Shown piece by piece: positions 34,203 to 42,744 of a stretch of DNA of 43,106 nucleotides. The DNA comes from an uncultured Bacilli bacterium (GTDB taxonomy: Bacteria; Bacillota_I; Bacilli_A; RF39; UBA660). The stretch is from positions 1-43,106 of the forward strand of contig CAKOIE010000010.1 of NCBI GenBank assembly GCA_934086395.1, read 5' to 3'. Below the pieces are notes generated by a model. The model saw only the letters and a program-made list of their open reading frames with translations. It did no database searches and was not told where the DNA came from. The stretch's first letter is position 1. Every line of letters begins with the position of its first letter. A program made the position numbers and the translations under genes.

Positions 34203-34988
34203 CTATAAATATTCTATAAATATTATAAACATAAATGACACAAATATTAAACTATCTAATCTATCAATGATTCCACCATGTCCAGGTATTAAATTGCTGA
34301 AATCTTTTATACCATAACTTCTTTTGATGGCACTAAAGAATAAATCTCCAATTTGAGCAAATATAGTCATTATTAAAATCATAAGTATTAATAATAATGT
34401 ATTTGCTGGAGTCCCAATAAAATAAATGTAATAAATAGCTGTTAAAATAGTTGCAACAATAGATCCTGTAAAATATCCTTCCCATGTCTTTTTAGGCGAT
34501 AGTTTAGTTGCTTTGTGTTTACCAATAAATGTTCCACCAAAATAAGCAAATGTATCGGTTAATATTGGAATTAATAGCATTAAAATAAAGTATTGTAAGG
34601 AATAATTTCTAATTAATATGAAGAAATTTAATCCTAAACCTATTAATATTATGAAGGCAAAAAGTCTAAATGCATCCATGGTTGTATATTTACCATCTAC
34701 TTGATAGAAAATAGCAGGTGTTAAAATTAATAATAATGTTGCTGCTATTAATCTAAAGTCAAAACCGTTAATAAATAAATTAATATCATAATTGTTGTAA
34801 ATAATAATTAACAAGGCAATAAATGATAATATTTTAACAAGATTAGGATATTTATTTAATTTCATTATTTCATAGTATGACATTAAGCCAACTATTCCTA
34901 CACTTAATATGAATGGTTTATTGCCTAAAAAAACTAGTGGTATAACGATAGCAAGCATTACAATTGCACTTATTATTCTTTTTTTCAT
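34203..34988 (-). CDS. cdsA: Phosphatidate cytidylyltransferase
   Basis: 261 residues with about eight membrane segments. It makes CDP-diacylglycerol from CTP and phosphatidate. SPKKTWEGYFTGSIV and the CDP-signature region IKDFSNLIPGHGGIIDRLDS are diagnostic. Its ATG overlaps the uppS stop by one base, so the genes are coupled. Confidence 0.96.
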   Translation of the reverse strand: MKKRIISAIVMLAIVIPLVFLGNKPFILSVGIVGLMSYYEIMKLNKYPNLVKILSFIALLIIIYNNYDINLFINGFDFRLIAATLLLILTPAIFYQVDGKYTTMDAFRLFAFIILIGLGLNFFILIRNYSLQYFILMLLIPILTDTFAYFGGTFIGKHKATKLSPKKTWEGYFTGSIVATILTAIYYIYFIGTPANTLLLILMILIMTIFAQIGDLFFSAIKRSYGIKDFSNLIPGHGGIIDRLDSLIFVSFMFIIFIEYL

Positions 34989-35665
34989 TAGTTTCCTCCA
35001 AATCTTCTGTGGCGATGATTATATTCATCTAGAGCCAAATCAAATTCATGTTCATCAAAATCTGGAAAATAGACTTTAGTGAAATATAATTCAGCATAGC
35101 TAGCTTGCCATAACATAAAGTTTGATAGTCTATATTCTCCACTTGTTCTAATTACTAAATCTAGGGGTGGAATATCTTGATATAAATATTTGCTGATATT
35201 TTCTTCAGTTATTTCTTTGTTATCTTTAATTAATTTATTACAGGCGTCAACTATTTCTGGTTTTGATCCATAATTAAAGCAAACATTTAAAGTACCTCCA
35301 GTATTGTCTTTAGTTAATTCGGTTACTTTATCAATGCAAGCTAAAACTTTATCAGATAAATTTTCTCTTCGCCCAGAAAAAACGACTTTAATATTATCTT
35401 TAGCTAAGTTCTTTAATTTATTATTAAATGTTGCTATAAGTAAATCCATTAAATAGCTTACTTCTTCTATAGAACGATTAAAATTTTCAGTAGAAAAAGC
35501 ATAAATACTTAAATATTTAATTCCTTTATCAAATACATATTTAGCAAGGGAACATATACGATTTGCACCGGCTCTATGTCCTTCTAATGATTTCATATTT
35601 TTTTCTTTGGCCCATCTTCGATTTCCATCCATGATAATACCAACATGAGTTATTTCATTTTCCAT
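34988..35665 (-). CDS. uppS: Undecaprenyl diphosphate synthase
   Basis: 225 residues. It makes the C55 lipid carrier for cell-wall synthesis. HVGIIMDGNRRWAKEK has the catalytic Asp; GHRAGANRI, FNYGSKPEI, LVIRTSGEYRLSNFMLWQ and the Glu in AELYF are the later family motifs. A slightly short but complete protein. First gene of the operon, behind a consensus promoter. It implies a peptidoglycan-making organism. Confidence 0.97.
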   Translation of the reverse strand: MENEITHVGIIMDGNRRWAKEKNMKSLEGHRAGANRICSLAKYVFDKGIKYLSIYAFSTENFNRSIEEVSYLMDLLIATFNNKLKNLAKDNIKVVFSGRRENLSDKVLACIDKVTELTKDNTGGTLNVCFNYGSKPEIVDACNKLIKDNKEITEENISKYLYQDIPPLDLVIRTSGEYRLSNFMLWQASYAELYFTKVYFPDFDEHEFDLALDEYNHRHRRFGGN

Positions 35666-35684
35666 TTTTTCACATCCTAATAAA

Positions 35685-35713
35685 ATTATATAATTAAATT
35701 ATTATTTATGCAA
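35685..35713 (-). promoter_or_regulatory. uppS-cdsA-rseP promoter
   Basis: Minus strand TTGCAT (35708-35713), 17-base spacer, TATAAT (35685-35690). Confidence 0.82.
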
Positions 35714-35732
35714 AATATATTTGGACTTTTTA

Positions 35733-35761
35733 CAAAAAGAAAATGGATTTTACTCCATTTT
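35733..35761 (-). terminator. suf operon terminator
   Basis: Minus-strand AAAATGGA-gtaaaa-TCCATTTT then CTTTTTG, just after sufU. It shows that the operon ends at sufU with no sufB. Confidence 0.75.
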
Positions 35762-35773
35762 AAAATTTTAATT

Positions 35774-36187
35774 TTATTTTGAAACTAATTTATATAATGC
35801 TTTATATGGAAGGGTTGCGCATGTTTTGCGGCTTTCTTGTTTATACATTTCGTCAAACGCGAGTGACTCATTCATTTTATCTTTATCATAATCTTGCTCA
35901 TTTATCATGTTGTTAAAGTTATCTATTATAGCTAAAGCCTCTTCTTTAGTTTTACCAATAATTTCTTTTAACATTATAGATGTACTTGCTGTTGATATAG
36001 CGCAAGCTTCTCCATCAAAGTAAGCATCTTTAATGATATTTCCATCAAATTTAATAAATATATTTATATTATCAATGCATGATGAATTATTAGCGTTTGC
36101 GGTTTCAAAATCTTCTCCTTTGGTTTCTTTATGAAAAGGATTACTATAATTATCTAATATTATTTCTCTTCTAACTTCTGGTTCCAT
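35774..36187 (-). CDS. sufU: SufU sulfur-transfer / Fe-S assembly protein
   Basis: 137 residues. Zinc ligands: C-x-D in NSSCIDNI (usual CGD), Cys in DGEACAISTAS, Cys in RKTCATLPYKAL. SufU takes persulfide from SufS and hands it on to the scaffold. The GEGC-to-GEAC and CGD-to-CID changes are mild. Its ATG overlaps the sufS stop by one base. Last gene of the operon. Confidence 0.93.
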   Translation of the reverse strand: MEPEVRREIILDNYSNPFHKETKGEDFETANANNSSCIDNINIFIKFDGNIIKDAYFDGEACAISTASTSIMLKEIIGKTKEEALAIIDNFNNMINEQDYDKDKMNESLAFDEMYKQESRKTCATLPYKALYKLVSK

Positions 36188-37383
36188 TAAATCATTTCCT
36201 TTATTATTTTATCTTTATTTGATAATAGTTCAACTAAACTATCTATTTCTTCTTTAGTATTGTAAAAATATAAACTTACTCTTACGGTATTTTTTACACC
36301 AGTTGAATGTTTTAATATTTTAGCACAATGATTACCTGCTCTAACACAGATATTGTATTTATTTAAATAATAAGCAACATCTTGACTAAAGACATCTTCT
36401 ACATTAAATGCAACTATTCCACTATCAGCTTCTTCATTAATGATTTGAATATATGGTATTTTTTCTAGTTTGCTTATTAAATATGATTTTAATTTTTGTT
36501 CATATATACTGATGGTATCCATTCCGATTTTTTCTAGATAATCAACTGCTGCACCTAGCCCAATAACGCCAGCAATATTAGGAGTTCCTGCTTCTAATCT
36601 CTGAGGTAAATCTTTTAAATATACTTCATTTTCGTTATCAAAAGATTCATTCATTCCACCACCTAAAAGAATTGGTTCAACTTCTTCTAATAATTCTTTT
36701 TTACCATATAAAACACCTACTCCAGTAGGGCCACACATTTTATGACCAGAAAAGGCTAGAAAATCAACATCACTATCCTTTACATCACATTTACGATGAG
36801 GAACGCTTTGAGCACCATCACAAACCACAAATATATTGTTTTCGTGAGCAAGTTTGCATATTTCTTTCATTGGTCTTATATCACCAACCACGTTTGTTAT
36901 TTCAGCGAGTGATATTACTTTAGTTTTAGGTGTAATTGCCTCTTTTAAATTTTCTAAGGTAACATGAAGGTTTCCATCTAGTTTAACCCTTTTTATTACA
37001 ACGCCATATTTTGTTGCTAATCTAAACCATGGCATAACGTTGCTAGCATGTTCGGCATCAGAAATTATAACTTCATCTCCGGCTTCTAAATTATTTTCAA
37101 AGAATCCCTTTACAATTAGATTTAGACTTTCAGTTGCTCCACTAGTAAACACTACTTCATCTGGATTTGCATTAATAAATTTGGCTACTTTAATTCTAGC
37201 GTTTTCATATTCAACATCAACTTTATAGCTTAAACTATAATCTCCTCTATGGGCATTTGCACAATATTTAGTATAGTATTCATTCATTTTGTCTAACACT
37301 ACTTTGGGTTTAAAAGTTGTTGCACCATTATCTAAATAAATAACATTATTCATAAGTTCTTTAGGAAAATCATCACGATGCAT
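36187..37383 (-). CDS. sufS: Cysteine desulfurase SufS
   Basis: 398 residues, PLP enzyme that draws sulfur from Cys. TFKPKVVLDKMNEYY, the PLP Lys in FSGHKMCGPTGVGVLYGK (about 225), and the active Cys in VRAGNHCAKILK (about 358) are present. Short loop around the Cys as in type II desulfurases, which need SufU. AAGGAGGTGAA precedes the start. Third in sufC-sufD-sufS-sufU. Confidence 0.96.
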   Translation of the reverse strand: MHRDDFPKELMNNVIYLDNGATTFKPKVVLDKMNEYYTKYCANAHRGDYSLSYKVDVEYENARIKVAKFINANPDEVVFTSGATESLNLIVKGFFENNLEAGDEVIISDAEHASNVMPWFRLATKYGVVIKRVKLDGNLHVTLENLKEAITPKTKVISLAEITNVVGDIRPMKEICKLAHENNIFVVCDGAQSVPHRKCDVKDSDVDFLAFSGHKMCGPTGVGVLYGKKELLEEVEPILLGGGMNESFDNENEVYLKDLPQRLEAGTPNIAGVIGLGAAVDYLEKIGMDTISIYEQKLKSYLISKLEKIPYIQIINEEADSGIVAFNVEDVFSQDVAYYLNKYNICVRAGNHCAKILKHSTGVKNTVRVSLYFYNTKEEIDSLVELLSNKDKIIKEMI

Positions 37384-37390
37384 AAATATT

Positions 37391-38014
37391 TCACCTCCTT
37401 GAATTTAAAAATTCTCTAATTTTTGTTTTTAATTCTTCATTATCAATAACACTTAATAAATATCCTTGAATTATTAGTTTTTCAGCATTTTCTTTATTTA
37501 TACCTTTGCTCATTAAATAAAATACTTCATCTTTATTAATATTTCCAATGGCATTTTCATGATTAGCTATGATTTGACTTGTTTTAATATACATGTTTGG
37601 TTTGCAAATAACTTTACCATTATTAATATTTATAATTTTAATTTTTTCATCCAATATATTGTTATTATTATTTTTTAATAATGTTCCGTCAATGTCTACT
37701 TTAGATGTTCCTTCATTATTAACTCCTCTTACATTTACTAATACATTTGATTTTTCTCCTGTATAATTAATGTTTATTTTTAAATTGTAATTGGTATTAT
37801 TAATATATGAATGATTAAAGACTAGACTCGAATTAGTTCCAATGTAAATATTTATTTCGTTATTATCATCTATAGCATCTATAAAATAATTTATAGTTAA
37901 GGATGAATTATCTTTTATTTCTACTGTTTTATTTCCTAATGATTTATTAAAATAATTTATCTCTTTAACTACATCATTATCTACTAATATTATATTATCT
38001 TTTTTCATTTGCAT
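37391..38014 (-). CDS. sufD: Short SufD/SufB-family protein
   Basis: 207 residues, about half the usual 420-470. The core beta-helix is seen (VNVRGVNNEGTSKVDIDGTL, KPNMYIKTSQIIANHENAIG), then the helical end NKDEVFYLMSKGINKENAEK that contacts SufC. The large N-terminal domain is missing. The His of IANHE is at the conserved SufD/SufB site. With no sufB in the operon, this may be the only SufBD scaffold here, perhaps as a homodimer with SufC. The SufD name is by position. Confidence 0.82.
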   Translation of the reverse strand: MQMKKDNIILVDNDVVKEINYFNKSLGNKTVEIKDNSSLTINYFIDAIDDNNEINIYIGTNSSLVFNHSYINNTNYNLKININYTGEKSNVLVNVRGVNNEGTSKVDIDGTLLKNNNNNILDEKIKIININNGKVICKPNMYIKTSQIIANHENAIGNINKDEVFYLMSKGINKENAEKLIIQGYLLSVIDNEELKTKIREFLNSRR

Positions 38015-38027
38015 CTACTTAATTAAC

Positions 38028-38756
38028 CTAGATATTTTTATATCCTTGGTTTTCTATTTCCTTTGCTAGGGATAAATCACCTGATTTAATAATATGGCCA
38101 TCTTTCATAATATGAATGTTACTCGCGTTTAACATATTAAGAAGTGGTTCATGATGAGTTACTAATAAGATTGATGCTTTGGGATGAGTTTCTAAATATT
38201 CGTTTAAACTATTTGTTACTGTTTTTAATGAGTCAATATCTAAGCCACTATCTAATTCATCTAAAATAATTAAGCTAGGTTCTAGCATCCATAAGTGTAG
38301 AAGTTCGTTTTTCTTTCTTTCTCCGCCACTCATTCCTTCATTAATTCCACGATGAATAAAACTTTTAGGAATATCTAATTTTTCACAAATAGATGTCATT
38401 TTTTTATTAAAATCAAATATTGATATTGGATTAGGATTATTTTCATTTAATCTTAGTCTTAACATTTCCGCATTTGATACGCCAGGTATTTCAATTGGGT
38501 TTTGATTTAAAAGATAAATTCCTAATCTTGCACGCTCGCTTACATTTAGTTTTAATAAGTCAGTATCATTATAAATGATACTACCACTTGTTACTATATA
38601 ATTAGGATCGCCCATAATAGTTTTACATATAGTACTTTTACCTATTCCATTAGGCCCCATAATGGCATGAACTTCTTTTTCATTTATAGTTAAATTAAAA
38701 TCTTTTAATATTTCTTTTTCTCCAACTGATACATTTAAATTTTTAATTGTTAGCAT
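38028..38756 (-). CDS. sufC: Fe-S assembly ATPase SufC
   Basis: 242 residues, ABC-type ATPase. Walker A GPNGIGKST (about 35), Q-loop LLNQNPIEIPGV, signature MSGGERKKNELLHL, Walker B LIILDELDSGLD and His in VTHHEP are complete. The ELDSGLD form is typical of SufC. It powers the SufBD scaffold. CGGAGG precedes the start. First gene of the operon. Confidence 0.96.
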   Translation of the reverse strand: MLTIKNLNVSVGEKEILKDFNLTINEKEVHAIMGPNGIGKSTICKTIMGDPNYIVTSGSIIYNDTDLLKLNVSERARLGIYLLNQNPIEIPGVSNAEMLRLRLNENNPNPISIFDFNKKMTSICEKLDIPKSFIHRGINEGMSGGERKKNELLHLWMLEPSLIILDELDSGLDIDSLKTVTNSLNEYLETHPKASILLVTHHEPLLNMLNASNIHIMKDGHIIKSGDLSLAKEIENQGYKNI

Positions 38757-38775
38757 GATAAATACCTCCGAAATT

Positions 38776-38804
38776 ATTTTACAATAATCTAATAAAAACT
38801 ACAA
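38776..38804 (-). promoter_or_regulatory. suf operon promoter, overlapping the upstream terminator
   Basis: Minus strand TTGTAG (38799-38804), 17-base spacer, TAAAAT (38776-38781). The -35 lies inside the 3' arm of the preceding hairpin. Confidence 0.55.
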
Positions 38805-38829
38805 ATATAGTTTTAATATTTGTAGTTTT
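38788..38829 (-). terminator. Terminator of the 200-residue protein gene
   Basis: Minus-strand AAAACTACAAATA ... TATTTGTAGTTTT then TTATTAG; 13-base arms at 38795-38807 and 38817-38829. The first arm touches the stop codon of the upstream gene. Confidence 0.75.
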
Positions 38830-39430
38830 ATCTGTGATGTTTTTCGCTATTTTCGGGTTTAAATTCAGAAATCAATCCTTTATTTTTAAATTCGGCTATT
38901 AACACTGCTTTAATATCATCATCCATTTTAGCAGAACTGCATAAGTATTCAAAATCATCTAGTGTTAATTTACCAGCATTTTGTGAGTAATCTGAAATTA
39001 GCCCTTTACTTTTATATCCTATTTCTAAAAGCCTTTTTGTATGTGAATCCAACTTCATTGTTTCACATAAAAAATTAAAATCATCTAATGTGACTGCATT
39101 ATTATCTTGTATTCTTTTTTTAATATCATCAAATTTAGAATATTCTGAAATTATTTGAGGATCATCACAATTTAAAATAAATGCGTCTCTATCACTTAAT
39201 TCACCACCATTTTTTATTTTTTCTAACAAATCGTCAGCTTCTTTGGTAAAGTTTATACGATTATTAGCAAATAATTCGTATTCTTGTTTAATTGATGCAA
39301 TCGCTAAACTTTTAAGATCATCTTCAGAATATTTATCTTTGTATTTATTTTTTAATTTGTCTAATCTTTCACTTATGTCTAAATTAGGATTGTTGTTTAT
39401 TTCCTCTATACTTATTGTTATTTTCTGCAT
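38828..39430 (-). CDS. Hypothetical helical-repeat protein, 200 residues
   Basis: Not recognised. All helical. The C-terminal half holds two clear tandem repeats of about 40 residues: TLDDFNFLCETMKLD...GYKSKGLISDY and TLDDFEYLCSSAKMD...EFKNKGLISEF, with a third, weaker one before them (LSDRDAFILNCDD...ISEYSKF). The N-terminus MQKITISIEEINNNPNLDIS is mixed. AGGAGA precedes the ATG. Monocistronic, ahead of suf. Confidence 0.75.
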   Translation of the reverse strand: MQKITISIEEINNNPNLDISERLDKLKNKYKDKYSEDDLKSLAIASIKQEYELFANNRINFTKEADDLLEKIKNGGELSDRDAFILNCDDPQIISEYSKFDDIKKRIQDNNAVTLDDFNFLCETMKLDSHTKRLLEIGYKSKGLISDYSQNAGKLTLDDFEYLCSSAKMDDDIKAVLIAEFKNKGLISEFKPENSEKHHR

Positions 39431-39515
39431 ATTTCATTCTCCTCTTTTATTAAATTATAACAAATAAATTTTGAAATTTAGTGTTTTTTCAAATGTTTAA
39501 TAAATCTTTACACTG

Positions 39516-39845
39516 TTATTTATGATAATTTTCTTTATTTTTACTTATAATTTTGATATCTTCGTCACAATAATATTCTTTATAGATATTTTCATAATCT
39601 GATGCTAATTTGTTATTAAATGTATAACAGTAATTTAGTAGTTTATAAAATAAATTTTTAACTTCTTCATCTTTTGCAAATGATAAACTTAAGATGGAAT
39701 CAAATAGTTTGCTTATAGTATGTTCACTAGTTACATGATATTTTATGATTTCTTCAACTTCTTCACTAAGACTATCTAATTGTTTACCAGATATTTCAAT
39801 TAGGCCATTTATTAGTTCCTTTATTTCTTGAAAATCATTTTTCAT
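39516..39845 (-). CDS. Hypothetical helical protein, 109 residues
   Basis: Not recognised. Acidic and helical (LINGLIEISGKQLDSLSEEV, FDSILSLSFAKDEEVKNLF). GAGGTAAGT before its ATG lies in the last codons of the upstream 60-residue gene, so the two are coupled. Confidence 0.65.
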   Translation of the reverse strand: MKNDFQEIKELINGLIEISGKQLDSLSEEVEEIIKYHVTSEHTISKLFDSILSLSFAKDEEVKNLFYKLLNYCYTFNNKLASDYENIYKEYYCDEDIKIISKNKENYHK

Positions 39846-39847
39846 AC

Positions 39848-40030
39848 TTACCTCACTATTTTCAATTCCAAGAATATGCTTTTGCTAATATTTTTAGATA
39901 TTTCTTTGGCAAATTTGATAGCAGCAGTGATTTCTTTGTCATTCATCCTGTAAAGCGCCTCACAGCTCCTCCTACATAGTTTAATAATTGAGTTTTGATA
40001 TTCCATATCATTAATTTTTAGCATAAACAA
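39848..40030 (-). CDS. Hypothetical small protein, 60 residues
   Basis: Not recognised. Starts at TTG 40030 (AAGGA five bases before) or ATG 40024. A helical body with KLCRRSCEALYRMNDKEITA. An extended -10 (TG-T-TATAAT) lies just upstream. Coupled to the 109-residue protein; small size and the stop-start spacing of two bases suggest a two-gene module of unknown role. Confidence 0.6.
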   Translation of the reverse strand: MFMLKINDMEYQNSIIKLCRRSCEALYRMNDKEITAAIKFAKEISKNISKSIFLELKIVR

Positions 40031-40277
40031 TCATTTCCTTTAACTAATTATAACATTAATATTTGTTGACTTATATAATAATTTATTTTTTCATAATACA
40101 AAAAATTTGTTTTATCTAATTACAATATTTAGCAATAATGATTCGATGTCAATTGTGTCGACACATTTTTAACACTAAACACTTTGTGAAATCATTTTAT
40201 TTCAAATAAGAAACGTCAATTATTTTTTTACCAATTTCTATTGTATTTCCTTATTTTGAATGATTTTTAACTTTATA
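40031..40277. other. Intergenic region with a 12-base perfect palindrome
   Basis: No gene is seen. TGTGTCGACACA at 40155-40166 is a perfect palindrome in AT-rich DNA and could be an operator. The minus-strand extended -10 for the 60-residue gene is near 40050. No clear terminator for dinD is visible. Confidence 0.5.
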
Positions 40278-41096
40278 TTATTTCATTTTCTTAGTTCCTT
40301 TTTCTAATTCTTTTAAACTTGTCTTTGGAGTTGGTAAAATTTCAGGCATCGTACCACCTAATCTTTTAATACTATTTCTTACTTCTTTACCTACTTCATA
40401 ATGAACAGAATTAGCAGTATATTCATTATCTACTTTATCTCTTTTTAATTTAGCATCTGTTTGAGCAATTCTAAATATGTTATCTGCAAGTTCTTCACTC
40501 CCCATATTATCTAGAATATCTTCTCTATATCTTAATTTTTTTCTTTTAAAAATATCATCTGCTGTTTCACCATTATAAAGACCTTTATATCCTGCATTGT
40601 GAAATCTTGCTAAATCTTTTACACCACTATTAACTGCAGTCATATTTAAATTATAGTTTCCTTTTCTTATTTGATTTCTTCTATATAATCTTTTCTCATC
40701 TTCAGTTAGTTCGTTATATTCTTTTTCATTTAATTCTTGTTTTCTTGTTTGAATAGCAAAATATGTTTGAGCAAGTGCTATTATTTCTTTCTTGGGATTT
40801 CCATTCATCACGATTAAATAACAAGCGTATCTAGATAATTTGTAATCTATAATATTTCTTGTTGTTTTAGATCCTATATTAACCATTTTGCGGTACAACG
40901 CAAAATGATCATCTACGTTATTTTTACTTTCTTTACAAGCTACTTTAGCTCTTTCAATTAAATCATTTATACTTCGCCACTGATAATATCCTAAAATATT
41001 TTGTAATTCCCTTGCTAACCAATATTCATGGTTATTTTCATCTATATGTTTAATATCTTCAAATACTTTTTCTGTATATTCTTTTATTTCATTCAT
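40278..41096 (-). CDS. dinD: DNA damage-inducible protein D-like (DinD)
   Basis: 272 residues from the ATG at 41096, set by AAAGGAG nine bases before it. NEIKEYTEKVFEDIKHID, YWLARELQNILGYYQWR (the BRO-N-like domain), HFALYRKMVNIGSKT, DYKLSRYACYLIVMNGNP and FAIQTRKQE follow the DinD pattern. E. coli DinD inhibits RecA strand exchange. No LexA box is found in front; instead the start lies directly behind a ComEC-tail fragment. Probably acquired by transfer. Confidence 0.9.
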   Translation of the reverse strand: MNEIKEYTEKVFEDIKHIDENNHEYWLARELQNILGYYQWRSINDLIERAKVACKESKNNVDDHFALYRKMVNIGSKTTRNIIDYKLSRYACYLIVMNGNPKKEIIALAQTYFAIQTRKQELNEKEYNELTEDEKRLYRRNQIRKGNYNLNMTAVNSGVKDLARFHNAGYKGLYNGETADDIFKRKKLRYREDILDNMGSEELADNIFRIAQTDAKLKRDKVDNEYTANSVHYEVGKEVRNSIKRLGGTMPEILPTPKTSLKELEKGTKKMK

Positions 41097-41100
41097 TTTA

Positions 41101-41262
41101 TCAATCTCCTTTCTGCGGACTACAAGTATCAATTTTTAATTTATTATTTTTAATCTTAAACATAATACTTCCATTCTCATCTGTTCTATATATTTTTGAA
41201 TGTTCTAGATTATTTAATACTTCTTTATTTGAATGACCATACCTATTATTCTTTGGGGTGAC
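41101..41262 (-). pseudogene. ComEC-type metallo-beta-lactamase tail, fragment A
   Basis: In the minus frame KNNRYGHSNKEVLNNLEHSK and on to KIDTCSPQKGD, matching the end of fragment B (42361-42744). Everything between the TATGTCA codons and KNNRYGH, present in B, is deleted (about 220 bases). It stops at TGA 41101-41103. Its last bases carry the ribosome site of dinD. Confidence 0.8.
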
Positions 41263-41449
41263 ATACGTTTATGCATATAAATTTGAGCAAAAAAGATTGA
41301 AAATTAAAATTCAATTATTTTTTAAAATTTTAATGTTTTAAATTAATTTTTTTGACTTTTTATGATTTCTTTGTTTGTTTTTATTTGTTTAATTAAATCC
41401 TTAAACTTTTCAACTTTTTTAAAAATGTTATCATATCCTATACATTAAA
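41263..41449. repeat. Intergenic spacer, copy 1 of a tandem repeat
   Basis: It matches 42731-42917 almost base for base (offset 1468) and continues into the DUF1016 gene ends. A short frame in the minus strand (DNIFKKVEKFKDLIKQIK and on) is kept in both copies but has no start codon; it may be a gene remnant. No promoter or terminator is evident. Confidence 0.75.
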
Positions 41450-42349
41450 TCATATTAATTCGTATTTTCTAGCAATTATTCTATCATCAGAGCAATATTT
41501 AATTACATATTCATTGTCTTGCTTACAAATAATAATTCCTACAGTATCATTTTCTTCAATGGTTTTTATATTTTTATCAATATAATTCATATAAGTCATA
41601 ATCTGACCAGTATGTTCCTTCTTAAGTTCAGTTACTTTTAATTCTACAACTACATAACACTTGTATTTAATATTATAAAGCAGTAAATCAATATAATTAT
41701 ATCTATCATCTAATTTGATCTTATATTCGTTATCAATAAAAGTGAATCCATTACCTAATTCTTTTAAAAACGTTGGAATGTCCTCAAGTATTAATTTTTG
41801 CAGTATTTTTTCAGATATAATTTCTTTTTTATTACTATTTCTAATATGAATAGGATTTTTAACAAAGTCTATTATTCTTATATCATTCCTACTTTTCAAT
41901 TTATTTCTTGTATCAGCTGGTATTCTTTCATACTCATTAGATTTTATTTTATTTCTTAATTGCCTAACATCTAAATTATAGATTTCACATTGATTGACAT
42001 AATATTCTATTTTATTTATATCATCAAATGATAACATTTCATACCAATGACTCCATGTTAACTTTCCCGACAATGTCGGGACTTTTTCAATTATATTATA
42101 AAATTGTTTAATTTTATATAATAGTGATGCCGTATATTTTTTACCAAATTTATTTGTTAATCTTTTAGAGTAGTCCTTTATTACATTTTTTCCATACTTA
42201 GTATCTACATTTTTAAGTAGCTCTCCAACTTCTAAATATGTTTTTATTTTTTCCTTTGCTTTTGAATAATCTTTTACATTTTGATATATTTCATGATTTA
42301 ATATCTTGTTTTCTATTTGTTGATATGTTTTATCTATTTCGTCTATCAT
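41450..42349 (-). CDS. DUF1016 (YhcG-type) PDDEXK nuclease
   Basis: 299 residues. The N-terminal DUF1016 part has YGKNVIKDYSKRLTNKFGKK, LLYKIKQFYNII, and KLTWSHWYEML. The C-terminal PDDEXK nuclease part has FTFIDNEYKIKLDD, YIDLLLYN (metal Asp) and CYVVVELKV (E-x-K), then HTGQIMTYMNYID. Often found beside restriction systems and prophages, with a presumed role in cutting foreign DNA or in recombination. AAAGGAG four bases before the ATG is shared with fragment B. A second copy begins upstream and runs off the window. Confidence 0.88.
   Translation of the reverse strand: MIDEIDKTYQQIENKILNHEIYQNVKDYSKAKEKIKTYLEVGELLKNVDTKYGKNVIKDYSKRLTNKFGKKYTASLLYKIKQFYNIIEKVPTLSGKLTWSHWYEMLSFDDINKIEYYVNQCEIYNLDVRQLRNKIKSNEYERIPADTRNKLKSRNDIRIIDFVKNPIHIRNSNKKEIISEKILQKLILEDIPTFLKELGNGFTFIDNEYKIKLDDRYNYIDLLLYNIKYKCYVVVELKVTELKKEHTGQIMTYMNYIDKNIKTIEENDTVGIIICKQDNEYVIKYCSDDRIIARKYELI
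42065..42081. repeat. Perfect 17-base palindrome inside the DUF1016 gene
   Basis: TCCCGACAATGTCGGGA, arms of eight around one base, in the codons for VPTLSGKL. It is GC-rich against its surroundings. Confidence 0.6.
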
Positions 42350-42360
42350 ATTACTCCTTT

Positions 42361-42744
42361 CTATGGACTACAAGTCTCAATTTTCAATTTATTATTTTTA
42401 ATCTTAAACATAATACTTCCGTCCTCATCTGTTCTATATATTTTTGAATGATCTAGATTATTTAATACTTCCTTATTTGGATGACCATACCTATTATTCT
42501 TTCCAATACTAATAATGGAATAATTTGGATTTATTTCATTTATAAATTCTTTACTACTACTTGTTTTACTTCCATGGTGTCCAATTTTTAATATATCAAT
42601 ATTTAATATATTATATTTTTCTAATATATCCTTTTCTTTATCTACTCCAGCATCACCCATAAACATAAATTTATAATTATTTATTAAATAAATACTATCT
42701 CCCATATGGTCAAAGTCTCCATGTGATGACATACATTTATACAT
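42361..42744 (-). pseudogene. ComEC-type metallo-beta-lactamase tail, fragment B
   Basis: 127 codons. SSHGDFDHMGDSIYLINNYK has the metal motif of the ComEC C-terminal domain, FMFMGDAG follows at once, then ILKIGHHGSKTSSSKEFIN, YSIISIGKNNRYGHPNKE and IYRTDEDGSIMF. The domain normally has a front strand pair and about 70 residues between HMGD and the FMGDAG strand; both are missing, so this is an internally deleted remnant. Not expected to work in DNA uptake. Confidence 0.8.

Noticed and set aside
40278..41262. LexA box in front of dinD
   Set aside because: The sequence before dinD is the end of a ComEC fragment; no CGAAC-N4-GTTCG site is present.
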